DNA of 64,000 nucleotides from Sipunculus nudus (GCA_026874595.1 CM049322.1:41714340-41778339); one strand, 5' to 3'; positions 39,411-52,449 are shown, counted from the first letter of the stretch. Numbers and translations are program-made. Notes: generated from the sequence alone by a model not told the origin.

Positions 39411-39904
39411 GATTTGTTAATTTCGGAATGATTAAAATAAGATTAGATTAATATTTTTTAGCCCTGTCTATTACTAGACATTAAAGGGAGGCGTCTTTAT
39501 CCGATGTTCCTTTTATGTGTAGGTAACGTTATTAACTTATGTCAAGATAGATACCAAGTATTTGTTTTCATATCGTGGGGAGAGAATGTTCCTTGAATTA
39601 TAATAGTGTTTTTCCGAAATCCAGCATTCCCTTTGGGTCAGTGGTCACAGTAAAGAGACCCTGAACATAATCCTCCCGTTACCCCGATTCAAAAGCACAC
39701 ACACCGTATATTTTGGTCCCCACCATGTGTCTGTATTTTACCAAAGGTGAATATATCGATTGAACGGAGCACAATCCTAACAATTTTCAAATTTGAAAAC
39801 GCAAGTGACTCAAGATTGCATACCATCACTCAAAAATAAGGACACGTTTACTCTATTTCGGTACATGTTTCAAATCTTGACTTACGTCCCTTGTACCTAG
39901 TGGC

Positions 39905-40140
39905 GTGATAGTTCGAAGATTTATTGCCACTATAAAAGGAGGATCAGTCTTGACACACATTGGTGACTGGATGATTGGGCTTGTTTATCAAGTGCCATTG
40001 CATATTTGCTTAACATTTATCGCTCATATCCTAATGCCGCTACTCCATTTAAGACATATCCATGAGAAGCATGAGTCATCTCTACCAAGGATAATCCTCT
40101 TGCTTGTACTTGCTGCCGACATTGCCGATCTGCGTAATGG
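39905..40140 (+). CDS. Possible first exon with secretory signal-like segment
   Basis: A CTATAAAAGG TATA-like box lies at about 39930-39939. Downstream, a frame from an ATG near 40033 (MPLLHLRHIHEKHESSLPRI) leads into a hydrophobic run ILLLVLAADIADL and then a possible donor AATG|GTAGGA at about 40138. Together these look like a promoter plus a first exon encoding a signal peptide. No downstream exon was found, and the hydrophobic run could be chance. Confidence 0.2.
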
Positions 40141-42031
40141 TAGGATATATATTGTTATTTCTATCAATAACAAATATTAAACCCCAAAAGTTGGATGTAA
40201 GGAATTAAAGTAACATGTGCTGTCTGTGTAACGTGTCCGCTATGTCTTATTGCTTACATGTTAACTTTGCCGCCTTTACAGTAATAAACCTGGAATTTCC
40301 AGTATATACACTACCAATGGAATCATTAAAAAAAGTGACCGCATATACCATGCAGTTCCTACCGACCAGGCAACGTTGATTAAGCATGAATCAACGCATT
40401 ACTATCAGTAGAATTGTGGTTCTAATTGAAACAATAAAACTGCTAACACATAGTAATACTGGCATTTCGAAACACCATATCTGTGTCCAAGCCGTATTAT
40501 TTGCATATCCACAGCCCTGACTGTTTCCTCCAGCTTCTATTTGTTATCACTATATTGGAAATGCTAGATTTACCCATGCTCTTTAAATGTGTCTTAAAGT
40601 GTATGATCCCATTATGCTTGAAAGATCCTTGATAAGAAGACCTGAACAGAACTGTCACTCCTCATGCCTTATTTATCTTAGGTATTGACACATAGTACAA
40701 AGTTTTGTCGCCGAGAATGCTGACTTGACCTCGGTTACCTCGGTGCACGAGCCGTGGTTCATCTATTGACCTGTGCGTCATAAATACCTCTCTGCTGATA
40801 AAGCCTTTGACCAATAAACTCGTCGTTCCCTTATTTATGCATGCTTTTTTTATTGATTGTATATACATAAACACATACATTGATATTGCATTATATACGG
40901 TAGTGTTTAGTGTTAGCATCTTGGCCCTTATAATTTACCGGCAAGGGTAGTATTGTTTACGTGAGATATGTTTTCTCGGGACAGCCATGTTTTGATCTGG
41001 AGGGGTTATATTTTACGACCGGAGTAGAATTATTTATGCCTATGGCAATTCATGTAAAAGTAAAATGAAACCCATATATCTTCGCACTCTTTTTTGTTGC
41101 TACACATGTTTCAACCGTTTGTGTCTTTGTGCCGCTTGTGATGTGTCTGTATAATTTTAGCAGGGTTAAAGTACATTCCTAGTGCCTTTCATATTACGCA
41201 ACATTGGTTAAGAGACTTTCCAGATATGTTAGGTGTTATGGGCTTATGAAGATTAATATAGGTTACTCAATTTTTCATTCATTGGTTAGTAACATTTTCG
41301 AGTGATTTATAAATATGTAAACAGTTTGCCACGGTATTGCAATGTATTGCTGCAATCATACTGTTACCGAATGCTTTGGGTGACACGAACAACTAACGCA
41401 CAACACACAAGAAGAACTGAAGATCACGAAGACTTTATACTTATTAATTCTTCCAGGGTCAGCTTCCACTGAATTCCGACAGCGCTATAGTCTAGGTGGT
41501 AGATAAATGGGAACCGCCAAGGGTCCTGCGCTCAACCTTTTTTGTATAACCTCGCTCCACGTTTTAACATTCATACAGCAGTGAGAGATACGGGTGTTTT
41601 CCTATTAATCAGACAGGGAGACCCGTACTAAATAGTTTCATACTGACAATAACTGGGCAAAATTACAATTTACCCTCCAGTTAATACAGTTATCCTATTT
41701 TTCTACAATCTCTGCTATATACATAATTTTACTGGAAAATAAATCTACCTCGTTTATAACTAATTCATTGTAACCTGTTTTACCTTCAAATTATTGAACT
41801 GAAAGTTTGGTGATTCACCTTGTCAGCCTCTTCGGTACAGCTGTTCCTGTGATCCGTGGTGCAAACCCAAGTGTAGGTTTGGTGCCTAAACCCCACGCAG
41901 GTTCTAAGTATTGCTCAAACGGCCAGCTGTAGACCTACAACAGTTCTCTGGCTCAGACAATAACCTTTTGAAGCTTAATTAACACAAAGCAAAGTTAAAA
42001 GTACAATATACTGCAATAATAAAACTAAATA

Positions 42032-42032
<1 letters not shown>

Positions 42033-42086
<54 letters not shown>
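42033..42086. repeat. (TA)n microsatellite
   Basis: Uninterrupted TA run of more than 50 bases. Confidence 0.95.
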
Positions 42087-42087
<1 letters not shown>

Positions 42088-44558
42088 TGTGTAAAATGGA
42101 ACGGTACTACAATATAATTCAGTTAAAATCAATCAGAATGGTATTCCCCATAAGATAATGAGAGGTGAAGAAAAGTTTAATATAAATTTAATATTTTTTA
42201 ATGCATATTTATAAGGTGGATGTCAAGGACTAAAAAGCATAAACATTTAACCTGAACGTAGAAAGTCAAGGCTGATATATCACTCAAATAGAAACGTTTA
42301 GGTCTGCATGCATGCATTGTGGGTATATATCCACCTTATGCTTTTAAAAATATAAACATATATGATCATGGTATAGAAACACGCTTGTCCAGTGTTCCCT
42401 TTTCAGCTTTTGTTTTTATTGCAATGGTGGTTTGTTTTATGGCTTATGACTATCATAAATGAAAATATGATAAAATGATTTGCTGTGTTTTTTTTTATGT
42501 ATACCCGATGATGGGGATGGGGGCGGGGGATAGGCTTTAATCCCAACCACCTCTGGATTCGACACTTAATAACCAGTGCTCTGGTTACCTGTAGTCTACC
42601 TACCTTTATCATAAATGATTTTAATCAATGGAAAACGGTTTAAATATTCCGACAATCTCTCATCCTGCTGTTTCTCCTGGTCTGAAAGCCACTATTCCCT
42701 GCCTTATTTATAGTATTCATGTGAAACCAGCTTACTCTGCATAAGCATTTTAAAGAACTGACGGTAATCTCTGCTTGGAAAGGTTCATTTAACGCCACGT
42801 TGACTGAGTTACAAGCATTTTATCTGAAGGCTTCTTGTACACAAGGTACCTAAGCCAATGTTAACCTTAGTTGATGTTCGTGGGAGCATATGAAGCAATG
42901 CATTTTTTTTCTCATTTACAAAACTCTGCATTGCCTGTTTGAAAGCAAAAATTGTTTTGATTACGACATGTGGACATTCCCCGACCCCAGCCTACCCCCC
43001 CCCCCCCCCGACACATGTTATTAACAAGTGGATTTAAATAAAAAGTACAACCTTTATCCTGTGGTATTTGCGCATTTTTTACGGAAGTTTAAAGAGATTA
43101 TGTTAATTTGACAAATCTCATATTTCAAATTGGGTCTCTTTACTTTTGTTTAGCATTTAGCATCGAATGGGTTGCAAAAAGCCCAGGGGGTTTACTTTTT
43201 ATTTCTGGGAAATTCTTTCGAAATTTATGTGTCCTTTTTTCCCCAGGTTTCGTTCCCAGGTTTCATTAGCATCTTTGTTATAGACATACCAACTTAATAA
43301 TATATAAAAATATATATGTAACAATATTAAAAAATGACTCTGGACTGAAATGACAAGTGATCTCCTTCAGATACTTAACTATACTTGTAAAATAACTTCT
43401 TTATTTTCATATAATAACGTGGAATGTAACAAAGTGGGCGTGTACTCACTTCTTGTACTTTCACAATGGACATAACAGTACCCAGGACCTATATTTTGGA
43501 AACTAGTTTGACAGAGATTCTGTGTAGATTTTTGCTCAGTTTTTAATTTAAGATTTTAATAAGATCGCATCCAAAAAAAAGCAAGACAACAAACGAATCT
43601 TGATTATTATGGAAAACTGAATAGACTATAAACTTATTGTACATAATGATAAAAACAGCTAAAATCAGTTGGTTACAGATTTTTTATATTATGAGAACTG
43701 CAATTTCAAAACAAAAAAAAAGTCTTAGATTTTTACATCTGTTAACAAATTACTAAGTTCATGATCATTTGACTTTACAGTAATTTGCATATTTATATTG
43801 ACATGAAAGATGATGCTTTTCCTTTGACAATTACCAGTCTATGATAACTGCGCAAATACATTTAGCAGTCTAAGATATACGCACAATAAGAAATATATCT
43901 GACCCTTAAGTCACATCCACTTCCGGTTTCTCTTCCTTCCATTAGATAATATGTGTTTGGCTGACGTTTAGAAAGGACTCCGAACACCCGTGAACCTTTT
44001 TATTATACAAGTACACTCAACCACATTTAAAAAAAAATTCTTTTCAATATTATTCTTGTGTAACAATATAATTAGACACTAAGCTGTTCTTAAATTAAGA
44101 TCTCGGCAAGCCGATTGCTGTGACAACAGCGTTAGTTGCATGAAGACTTATCACCATTTGCCATCCTGAGTGGGTTTGCGATTACACTGAATCTTTGTAA
44201 AGTCTAGTTATTATAGAATTGGTTATAATAAACTCGTAAAATAATATATTTGAAACTTACCAAATATTTAAACAAAAATATTATTCCATTGAGAAAGAAA
44301 ATAGTTCTACGGTGTAACCTTCTTTAGTTCACTTGAAATAAATTTTATATATATATCTGATGCATAACAAAAAAAATTAGTGTGCGAAAACAAACAAATA
44401 AAGAATATATATCACGGAAACCAACTGCCACTCAGGCACATATTACAACGTCAGCCTAAGGGTATTTTGTATCAAACGTTGTTTTTACAATATCAAATGT
44501 AAATAAACTCCCTGTTAAAAATATAAATTAGTACAGAAAAAACTATAGTTACTACAAC

Positions 44559-44560
<2 letters not shown>

Positions 44561-44590
<30 letters not shown>
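44561..44590 (+). repeat. Poly-A run of about 30
   Basis: Uninterrupted A tract; could be the tail of a retroposed sequence, but no body or target duplication was identified. Confidence 0.9.
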
Positions 44591-44592
<2 letters not shown>

Positions 44593-45487
44593 GGGACCGC
44601 ATTTGCAAGTGCTATTGATTTATTTTTCGTTTTTCTCAGGTGTTACAGCGACTAGAAATTAGTATTCCCGGTATAGAAGAATAATCAGGAAACACTCTTG
44701 TGCTTACAAAAAAGGAGTGTACTTGTTTAACTTTATTTACTTAAGACTAGATTGTACACATAGTTATCATAACTAATTGAGGCACAATCGATGGCTCAGA
44801 TGGCAGCATTGGAATATTAAACTGTGGTTAACATTTTTAAGATTAGCTATGTGAGTTTTCTTTTAAACACGTTTTCGGGTGCTAAGCCGCCTTTCTCAGG
44901 TGTGATAGAGTCTTGTAGCTCCTCTCAGTCTCTGACCTATATACATGATAAAACCCCTGTACCGGACTACATTATTAACTTATCCACCATATTTCACCTC
45001 AGGCCAAAATATGTACTGCTTTATATTATTGACAAGGTATTTAAATCGCTTTGAAGGCTTCTCCATATAACACCACCGATGGACTCTGTTATTCGCACGT
45101 GTATTTCAAGCAAAACTCTTAAGAACATTGTTCACATATCATAAACTGGATTCAATAAAAATGGTTTTCAACATATGGAATACTCATATAGGATACTAAG
45201 TATTTCATAGTAAATAATCCAAAACCGTTTGAAAAATATACGTATATTTTTTGTTAATGGCACTGTCTATTCTTTAAAACAAAAAAAGGAAACATATATT
45301 AAAACGATAAGGATTTCAGATATTATACGATACAAATTTCAGCTTTCGCATACATTCACTTATTTTAATCGTTCTGAATGACTTCTCTTGTCATTTATTG
45401 TATGCATGCATGAATCAATACATGGTATTCATTGTATGTTCCGAATATGCTCATTTAGGTAGAACGGAAGACTGACGCCTGTTACCA

Positions 45488-46299
45488 ATGCCTCTCATAT
45501 TTGACGATACCGGGACTTCCGTGTCATCACCTCAAGGATACCTTAACCAGTTGTACAGGTTGACTGCAGTTATTCAAATCGTCATTATATTTTCCATAGT
45601 TATGTATAATTACCATCCTGAGTTTTCCCAATTCACGGTCCGAAAGGGAGAACAACAAGAAAGTACGTGTAAAAAACTACAACGTTTTAACTTCAATGGA
45701 AGCTCCCTTTCGACATACCATTACCATTATGGCGTGAAATGTGAAGCATTTTTCAAGAAGGTGAACAAGCCAGACGGTTTACAAGCAAGTCAAAGCAAAT
45801 ATATGTACAAGAGAAATAATAATTTTGAGGATATTTTGTTTACATTGTCTAAAAGCTGCAATAATTTCCACAAACATTTTACCAAGTGCAACTTTAAGGT
45901 AACAGAAACAGAACGGAGCTTCCCCATCGCCTTTGGCATTTTCGTGTATAAAGACATAGAACAAGTAATAAGGTTACTTCGGGCTATCTACCGACCTCAT
46001 AACTATTACTGTTTTCATATTGATACAAAAGCATCAAACATATTCAAGGACACTTTACAAGGAATCACAAAATGTTATTCCAATGTGTTCGTGTCATCAC
46101 AATCTTTTGACGTACAATGGGGAAAGTTCTCAGTGTTGGAGGCTGAGCTGCAATGTATAAAGGATCTCTGGAAGTTTAAAAAGTGGAAATATTTCATTAA
46201 TCTCACTGGACAAGAATTTCCATTGAAAACCAATTGGGAGCTGGTTGAGATACTAAGGGCATTTAATGGATCAAATGACACAGCTGGCACAATACGCCG
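45488..46299 (+). CDS. GCNT-family beta-1,6-N-acetylglucosaminyltransferase, exon 1 of 3 coding exons
   Basis: First coding exon of a GT14 (Branch domain) enzyme that adds beta-1,6-GlcNAc branches to O-glycans or related chains in the Golgi. The start at 45488 gives a short cytoplasmic tail followed by one hydrophobic segment (about residues 25-41), the type II membrane topology of this family. The catalytic domain begins near residue 145 with FPIAFGIFVYKD and continues through NYYCFHID, VQWGKFSVLEAEL and INLTGQEFPL (about residue 236-245), all recognisable GCNT signatures. Several cysteines that form the family's disulfides are present. The exon ends before GTGAGG after residue 270. A possible 5'-UTR splice acceptor lies at about 45459. 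The reading frame is intact and joins exons 2 and 3 in phase, giving about 453 residues, a normal length for the family. Which GCNT subtype (core 2, core 4, I-branching) cannot be decided by eye. Confidence 0.9.
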
Positions 46300-46424
46300 G
46301 TGAGGAAATCTTATATTATTATTATTAGTAGTTGTTGTAGTTGTAGTTTTATCATCATGATTATTATGATTATTACTCTTGTTACAATCTGGAGATGAAA
46401 AATATTTTTGACTGATATTTAACA

Positions 46425-46475
<51 letters not shown>

Positions 46476-46880
46476 TATATATACATACATTTGTATGCAA
46501 TGATAAGCAAAAAAAGAATCAGGTTAAACTAATGTTTCCTTAAACTTAATACACATAATATATTAAGGAATCCATTCTTGTGAGGACTAACCTCTATTAA
46601 CAACAATCATATATGGATGTTGCATGAGATATTTTGACTGCTATGAAATAGGGATGACAATTACACTCTCCTTTCAAGTTTTAATAGATGTACCTAAACG
46701 TTCAGTTTCTTTTAAGTATACATTAAAATATTCGAATATAAAAACAGTCTGTAGACGTAGACCTAGGGAATTTATTGTAAAATACCTTGAGTAGAAACTT
46801 TGAGAACGCAGACCAATAACCACATTTAATATTAAATTAAGAAGAGAGTGGTCCACACACTGCAAGCAATGATGGTGTTT

Positions 46881-46928
<48 letters not shown>

Positions 46929-46945
46929 AATAAATATGTTTTCAG
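46300..46945 (+). other. GCNT intron 1
   Basis: Runs from GTGAGG to TTTTCAG. It contains short ATT and GTT runs after the donor and two (TA)n tracts (about 46427-46468 and 46888-46924), the second close to the acceptor. No coding signal was seen. Confidence 0.8.
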
Positions 46946-47208
46946 TAGAAAGATAAACTGGATAAAATACCGCTGGCCGAAGGGACGGAAGGAGCTTAGA
47001 GTTCTCAAATCCCCGCCACCGGATGGAATCACTGTAGTTAAAGGATCGACATTTATTACTGCCTCGAGGGGCTTCGTTGAGTACTTGTTGTTCCATAAAA
47101 CCGCTCTGCGTTATTTAGAATGGGTGAAGGATGTCCACATACCAGACGAACACTACTTTTCAACTTTGAACCATAATCCACACCTTGGTGTTCCAGGGGG
47201 TTATATAG
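46946..47208 (+). CDS. GCNT-family glycosyltransferase, exon 2
   Basis: Middle coding exon, bounded by a TTTTCAG acceptor and a GTATGG donor. It codes for about residues 271-358. It contains the stretch PPPDGITVVKGSTFITASR and then the motif WVKDVHIPDEHYFSTL. In C2GnT-type enzymes the PDEH segment carries the catalytic glutamate; this is family knowledge, and here the E is present. Phase agrees with exon 1 (split codon CG|T) and exon 3 (split G|GT). A (TA)n tract lies only some 20 bases upstream of the acceptor. The frame is also open upstream of the acceptor, but that part is microsatellite translation and is not coding. Confidence 0.88.
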
Positions 47209-48205
47209 GTATGGTAATATACAATATTTACACATATGCAGAATTATTTTTTTTATTATATGTTTACATTCATATGTTCGATGTTTGATTTGTAAAAGCG
47301 CACGTTGTATTTTGATGGAATGCTGATCTGAAATTGATCCAAATTAAAGAAATAGTATAAAACGTGAAATACATTTTTAATAAGGTGCATGTCTATTTAT
47401 TGTGTTAAATTTAAAGAATATCATGCTGATTTGTGGTAAATCCAATGAGTATCGTGCTGATTTGTGATAAATCCAATGAAGGTTTCTATATATGTAGATT
47501 TTGCCTGTGCATAATGTTTTTTATTATTTTGTGTAATCTTTGATAAAGCAAAAAATGTTACATTAAATCAAATGTTGACGTAAGCTTATGCACAGCTGTT
47601 TCCTTCTCTATCAGTGAGACTGTTTATAAACAGAGATATAATACTGCAATATACTGATATTTGATTAAAAGAAGAGTGAAGAGTGATTTGTACTTTACAC
47701 CTTAAGTCAGTGGTTTTATTTTATTTGAATAACTTTTTCAGTTAAAAGTTTTTGTTCTTATTGACAATTTGATTAAGCTACAATTTTATTTTTCCTGTTT
47801 TATTCCGTTTTCTTTTACCAGTGTGGCCAGTATAAAAGCACCATCTTGTGTGACGCCATTTATTATAATGCCATATAAACCGGCTCCTATGGCTCAACTA
47901 GAGCACAAGACTCACGCCAGATCATGAGGTAAAATCTCAGTCGAGGCAGTGAGATTTCTATGGTCCCCCCCCCCCCCCACCGAGGATCAGCTTTCTGCAG
48001 GCCTTATGGGAGGCCGTGCCAAACGACCGAGTTTCATTCACAAATATTGCGCTTTTCGGGGGTTCCTTTTTTATTTTAAATTGAGTATAATTACAATACT
48101 TTAATTTTTGTTCATTTAATACCCCAGTGTCTGTAGCTAATTTTAGGTGAAAGCAAGGTTGAATGTTCAATGTGAACATTTGTTGTATCGCAGTTTTATT
48201 TTCAG
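47209..48205 (+). other. GCNT intron 2
   Basis: Runs from GTATGG to TTTTCAG. It holds a short direct duplication near 47420-47480 (repeated CATGCTGATTTGTG / CGTGCTGATTTGTG units) and a possible eroded tRNA-like segment around 47885-47960 followed by a C-run at about 47965-47978. No exon is seen inside. Confidence 0.7.
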
Positions 48206-48492
48206 GTGACCCAGACGAAAAACCGACGTGTACTCGGCTTATAACATGGTTCACCAGTAGTTTTCGATGTCATGGGCATTGGATCAGAAATGTGTGCAAC
48301 TTTGGTGTTGGTGACTTGTACCGGTTTGTAAAATCAAAGAAACTATTCCTTAACAAGATAGATTTTCGTCTTAGCCCGATTGCATTTGAATGTGCTGAAC
48401 AATGGTATGTGAATCGTACACTACAGGAAAGATACCCAAACTTCGATATACATTATTATCGGAACCTACCATTTGTCTGGAATCATACTTGA
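48206..48492 (+). CDS. GCNT-family glycosyltransferase, terminal exon 3
   Basis: Last coding exon, following TTTATTTTCAG and ending with TGA at 48490-48492. It codes for about residues 359-453. The segment CHGHWIRNVCNFGVGDLYR matches the C-terminal GCNT motif (C.G..VR.VC.FGVGDL), and LFLNKIDFRLSPIAFECAEQW matches the closing part with its conserved cysteine. No frameshift or premature stop is visible in any of the three exons, so this is the one gene in the window that looks functional. A candidate AATAAA polyadenylation signal follows at 48615-48620. Confidence 0.88.
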
Positions 48493-48614
48493 TTGTACGA
48501 CGATTATTCATACATGTACAATATGAAAAGGTGATGTAGCTAATACAGCCATGAATTCAACTGCCCACCTGCGCGGTGTTGCCTCACAGATGCACATTAT
48601 GAGAAACATATGGT

Positions 48615-48620
48615 AATAAA
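48615..48620 (+). terminator. Candidate polyadenylation signal of the GCNT gene
   Basis: AATAAA 123 bases after the GCNT stop codon on the same strand. The position fits a short 3' UTR. AATAAA is frequent in AT-rich DNA, so this rests on position. Confidence 0.5.
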
Positions 48621-48915
48621 GTGCAATGAGCATATGAAGTGATGTAAACTATGTTTACCTTTCTTCAAACTCTTGAATACATATCTTTTATATCGTGATC
48701 AGAATAATTATTATTTGGATATTTGACAAGGTTTTCTTTATACAGTTGAATTAATGTAAGGTATATAGTTATTGGGATGCCTTTTGACAATATTAAGGTT
48801 TATAATCGTGGCCATAATCAAGATTTTTTTTAGATAATCATAAAGAAATCATAATCGATTATATTCGTTTATGTTTGATTGTAATAATGTACTTTTTAGT
48901 AATCGTGATCATTAC

Positions 48916-48917
<2 letters not shown>

Positions 48918-48980
<63 letters not shown>

Positions 48981-48995
48981 TAATCACTACATGTC

Positions 48996-49046
<51 letters not shown>
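48918..49046. repeat. Two (TA)n runs separated by 25 bases
   Basis: Runs at about 48918-48975 and 49000-49046, downstream of the GCNT gene. Confidence 0.95.
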
Positions 49047-49048
<2 letters not shown>

Positions 49049-50586
49049 TTTATTTATTGCAAAACATATTCCATGTACGAAAATACTTAAAAAGGAAATA
49101 CACAGATAGTCAAAACTTTAAGTAGACCATTTACATCATACCAATAGAACACACCGAGTTAAAACTTAAAAAGACAATGCAGTGCCCGAGGAACTTCACA
49201 TAACTAATAATAACAAATATAAATACTAAATTTACTTGCCCCCAATTCTCAACATTTTCACACTTAACCCCCTTTATATTCAGCTGCACATTCTATCTTC
49301 TTCTGATATTTTAGATACTTAGAAGTCTTTTTTAGTTCAAATGGTTCTTTGGTTTTATATTTATACCTTACCATGAAAAAAAATGCTTGTGTTTTCCTTA
49401 TGTTTAATTTCTTCTAGTATCATCAAAATAATGTTTCCTACAAAAAAATCTTTTGATATAATATTTGCAATGCAGACATCCTGCCAAAATATTTTGACAA
49501 TATCCCAACTAACAAATATATTCCGAACTTGTGTAACTTTCCATTAAGATATAAAAATATGCTACATGTTATACTGGAATTCACGAATTTTGTTTTCTTA
49601 AGAAAGGCTAAGACAATGTGAATAGAAAGTACCCCATTCGTCTTCAAAGGTATTATATTAAGACTACATTTTAATTTTGACTAAAAAGATAGCAATAAAC
49701 CTTTTCTGAAATAGTAGTCTCCATATCAGCGGAACCCCTTGCTGTTAGGTAAACCGTGTAATCAGGCATTACGTGTAATGATTGAAAAATTCAGGCGTAA
49801 CACGCAATGTGTGATTCACTCAGGCATTTCATGAATTGACAAATTTCAAGGCATTACATGTGATGCCTTATTTTATGTCTCAGACCTAACGCGACATGCC
49901 TACTTTCATTTTGGTATGTATGTGAATGTTGAATAACAACACGCATTACCGGGTAAAAATCAAATGATGAATCATAAAGGCCGGTGAACAAGCTTCTGAT
50001 ACATTTATTGTTAAATATGTTAGGAAGTTAAATGCCAGAGAGGTCAACCATATAATGATGGGACTGAAAAAACTTAGGAATAATATAATAGTTAAACTAT
50101 TATATAATGTAAAGGCCTTTATTTTACATAATTTAAACAGATATCTATTTTTAAATGTACGCCATTCTGCAAAGCTTTTGGCCTTTTGAACCTCAGTTGT
50201 CGTAAAGCACACCTGTAACGGGTATGCATAAACGGATATCTGCATCTGACCTCTGCGTGTTGTCCACTATTAACAAAAACCGTGTGGGACATTTTCAGTA
50301 CGATAATACGATAGTGTGCGTCCAGTCTAATGTCTCTTGCGCATCTACTTGAAAGATGTTATGAAAGAGATTTCAAGATTTCATCTTGCTCTCATTCAAT
50401 CCTTTCATAAAATGATAAATTAATTCTTTCTCTTTCATCTTATTTTTCTGGGTAAGGGGTAATATATTTTTCCTTTAGGAAAATTTTTTTGCCTGATTCG
50501 GGCCAGATATTACCATGTTAAAAACGACATAAAACAGATACACACCATTTGCATTCATTTTTAACACACTCGTTTGTTGTGTTTGT

Positions 50587-50641
<55 letters not shown>
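50587..50641. repeat. (TA)n microsatellite next to the G-rich block
   Basis: TA run with one GTA interruption, ending exactly where the G-rich block begins. Confidence 0.95.
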
Positions 50642-50643
<2 letters not shown>

Positions 50644-50830
50644 CCCGCGAAGTCCCCTACCAGCCCTGCGGGCCCCCTCGTGCTGACTTTTCCACGATTG
50701 TGTGGGGCAGGGCGGGCCCAAAAAATTACCTGCGGGGCAGGGCGATTGCGGGCTGAAAGCTGTGTTATGCGGGGCGGCCTACATGCCATTTTAATGCGGG
50801 TTTCTGCGGGCCAAAATCATGGAGCGAGGA
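50641..50830 (+). repeat. G-rich repeat block, left copy
   Basis: Contains GCGGGGCAGGGCG, GCGGGCTGAAAGCT and GCGGGGCGGCC. The GCGGGCTGAAAGCT string recurs in the same orientation at about 51766 in the right block. Confidence 0.7.
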
Positions 50831-51719
50831 GATTATTACATTTGCTTAAGTACTGCAGGTCTGTTAATGTTTCTTCGGTTATTCCATTTTCTGAATTAGT
50901 ATACTACACTTGGGAAATATAACATTCCTGAGTTTGAAAACAGGCGGGGACCACTGGTCATAATACTTTACAAATGTACCTGGCAATAGTGATGTACATC
51001 TAGACAGACCGGTATGCCTATGCTTGAGGCCAGTCGCAGGTATCACATAACATGGTTTAGGGCAGAGCACCAGGAGTATTTCCTGCACATGTGATCTTCT
51101 AATAGTCACTGCATAGGCTGCATCTGGCTCTATGGATAGCTGGATAGAGCTTTAAAACATAACTCACAAAGACTGAGGTGTGCTTATCATGGATGAGCCA
51201 AAGAGCACTGGCTAGTTTTGATGAATGCATTGGCAAAACAGAATGAGGTTAAGAGCATGATGCTCAATTGAGACCATGACTTAGAGTTGACTCCCACTGC
51301 AGTTCCATAGCCTCCCCCATTTATTTAATTAGCTGATCGTCACGGAACAGGATTAATCTCTTTGTCATATAAAAGGTATGAACCGAGATGAGCAAATACT
51401 GTCCTCCAGCTAGTGCAGCTAGTGACCAGCAGTGTTACATACTGGTCTTAAGTATGTGTATTAGGCATTCACACTTAATTGAAATTGATTGCTTTATGCT
51501 TGAGTTTTATTTTATATTTCCGTATATGGCAACATATGCATGGTAAATATGTTTAAACTTTATGTTAGCTAAACATGTGAATAGGTTGAATTTATAATTA
51601 CTTTAAATATTTAAAGGAAACACAAAGGCAGTATTAGATTAGTATGTTTGACATTTCCACTTACTGTGCAGTAAATAATTATATTTTGTTCAGTGAAAAT
51701 TCTTAAAAATAAATATAAA

Positions 51720-51915
51720 ATGTGGGTTGAATGCGGACTGACTTTTTTGTAAAACTGCTCTGCGGATCGGATGCGGGCTGAAAGCTAAACTTGCGGGGCG
51801 GGTGCGGGGCGATTTATTTTTTAAAGGTGCGGGGCGGTGCGGGGCGGTGCGGGGCGGGTTTTCAAAACTGCGGGGCAGGGCGGTTTGGGGCTGAATGTTT
51901 GTTTTGCGGGGATGT
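51720..51915 (+). repeat. G-rich repeat block, right copy
   Basis: Repeats GCGGGGCGGT three times and ends GCGGGGCAGGGCGGTTTGG. The runs of three to four G could form a quadruplex on this strand. With the left block it encloses about 0.9 kb of AT-rich sequence; together they may be the subterminal parts of one non-autonomous element, whose ends I could not fix. Confidence 0.7.
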
Positions 51916-52138
51916 TATACATTCAGATAATTTGGGACCATACCCTTCGGGAGACTATTAAATGAGAAACTAAGAAAAGTAGGAATTATTTATAAAGATG
52001 TATAATATATAAATCTGTATACCTAAAAGATATGTTATCTCTCCAAGAATCCCATTATATTTGTCCATTTTTTATCAAAACATGTACATGATATTAGGTG
52101 AATGATTAGCCATGCTAGTTCGTTGTACGAAGAAATGG

Positions 52139-52276
52139 AACATGAATACACAGAAAAGTCGGTTCACTGCCGATAGGAATCGAACTCATGACCTTACGAT
52201 TGCTGCGACCGGCAATCGTAAGGTCATGGGTTCGATTTCCATCGGAAGAGAACCGACTTTTCTGTGTATTCATGTT
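52139..52276. repeat. Imperfect hairpin with tRNA B-box-like sequence
   Basis: Arms of 65 bases (52139-52203 and 52212-52276) around an 8-base loop, with about five to six mismatches. The right arm contains ATGGGTTCGATTTCCAT, the left CAGAAAAGTCGGTTCACTG. It is an older sibling of the perfect hairpin at 52445-52587. Confidence 0.85.
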
Positions 52277-52278
52277 AC

Positions 52279-52279
<1 letters not shown>

Positions 52280-52326
<47 letters not shown>

Positions 52327-52404
52327 TGTTCTTTCTTGGCTTTTTGCAATGCACTGATGACAAAGTGTCAACAAGATGCTTACAATCGTTTAAATCCTTA
52401 CACA

Positions 52405-52447
<43 letters not shown>
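52280..52447. repeat. (TA)n tracts flanking the hairpins
   Basis: About 52280-52322 and 52408-52447, with a short unique stretch between. A third TA-rich tract follows at about 52620-52665. Confidence 0.9.

Positions 52448-52449
<2 letters not shown>

Larger units (their letters stand above)
40190..45450. other. No gene supported
   Basis: AT-rich intergenic sequence upstream of the GCNT gene, with a long TA run, a C-run at about 42997-43009 and the poly-A tract. Confidence 0.55.

Noticed and set aside
44100-44590. Retroposed sequence ending in the poly-A run
   Set aside because: No recognisable body, pol III boxes or flanking target duplication could be found.
47958-48254. 98-codon minus-strand ORF opposite GCNT exon 3
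   Set aside because: Shadow frame over an intron C-run and the start of a well-supported plus-strand exon.
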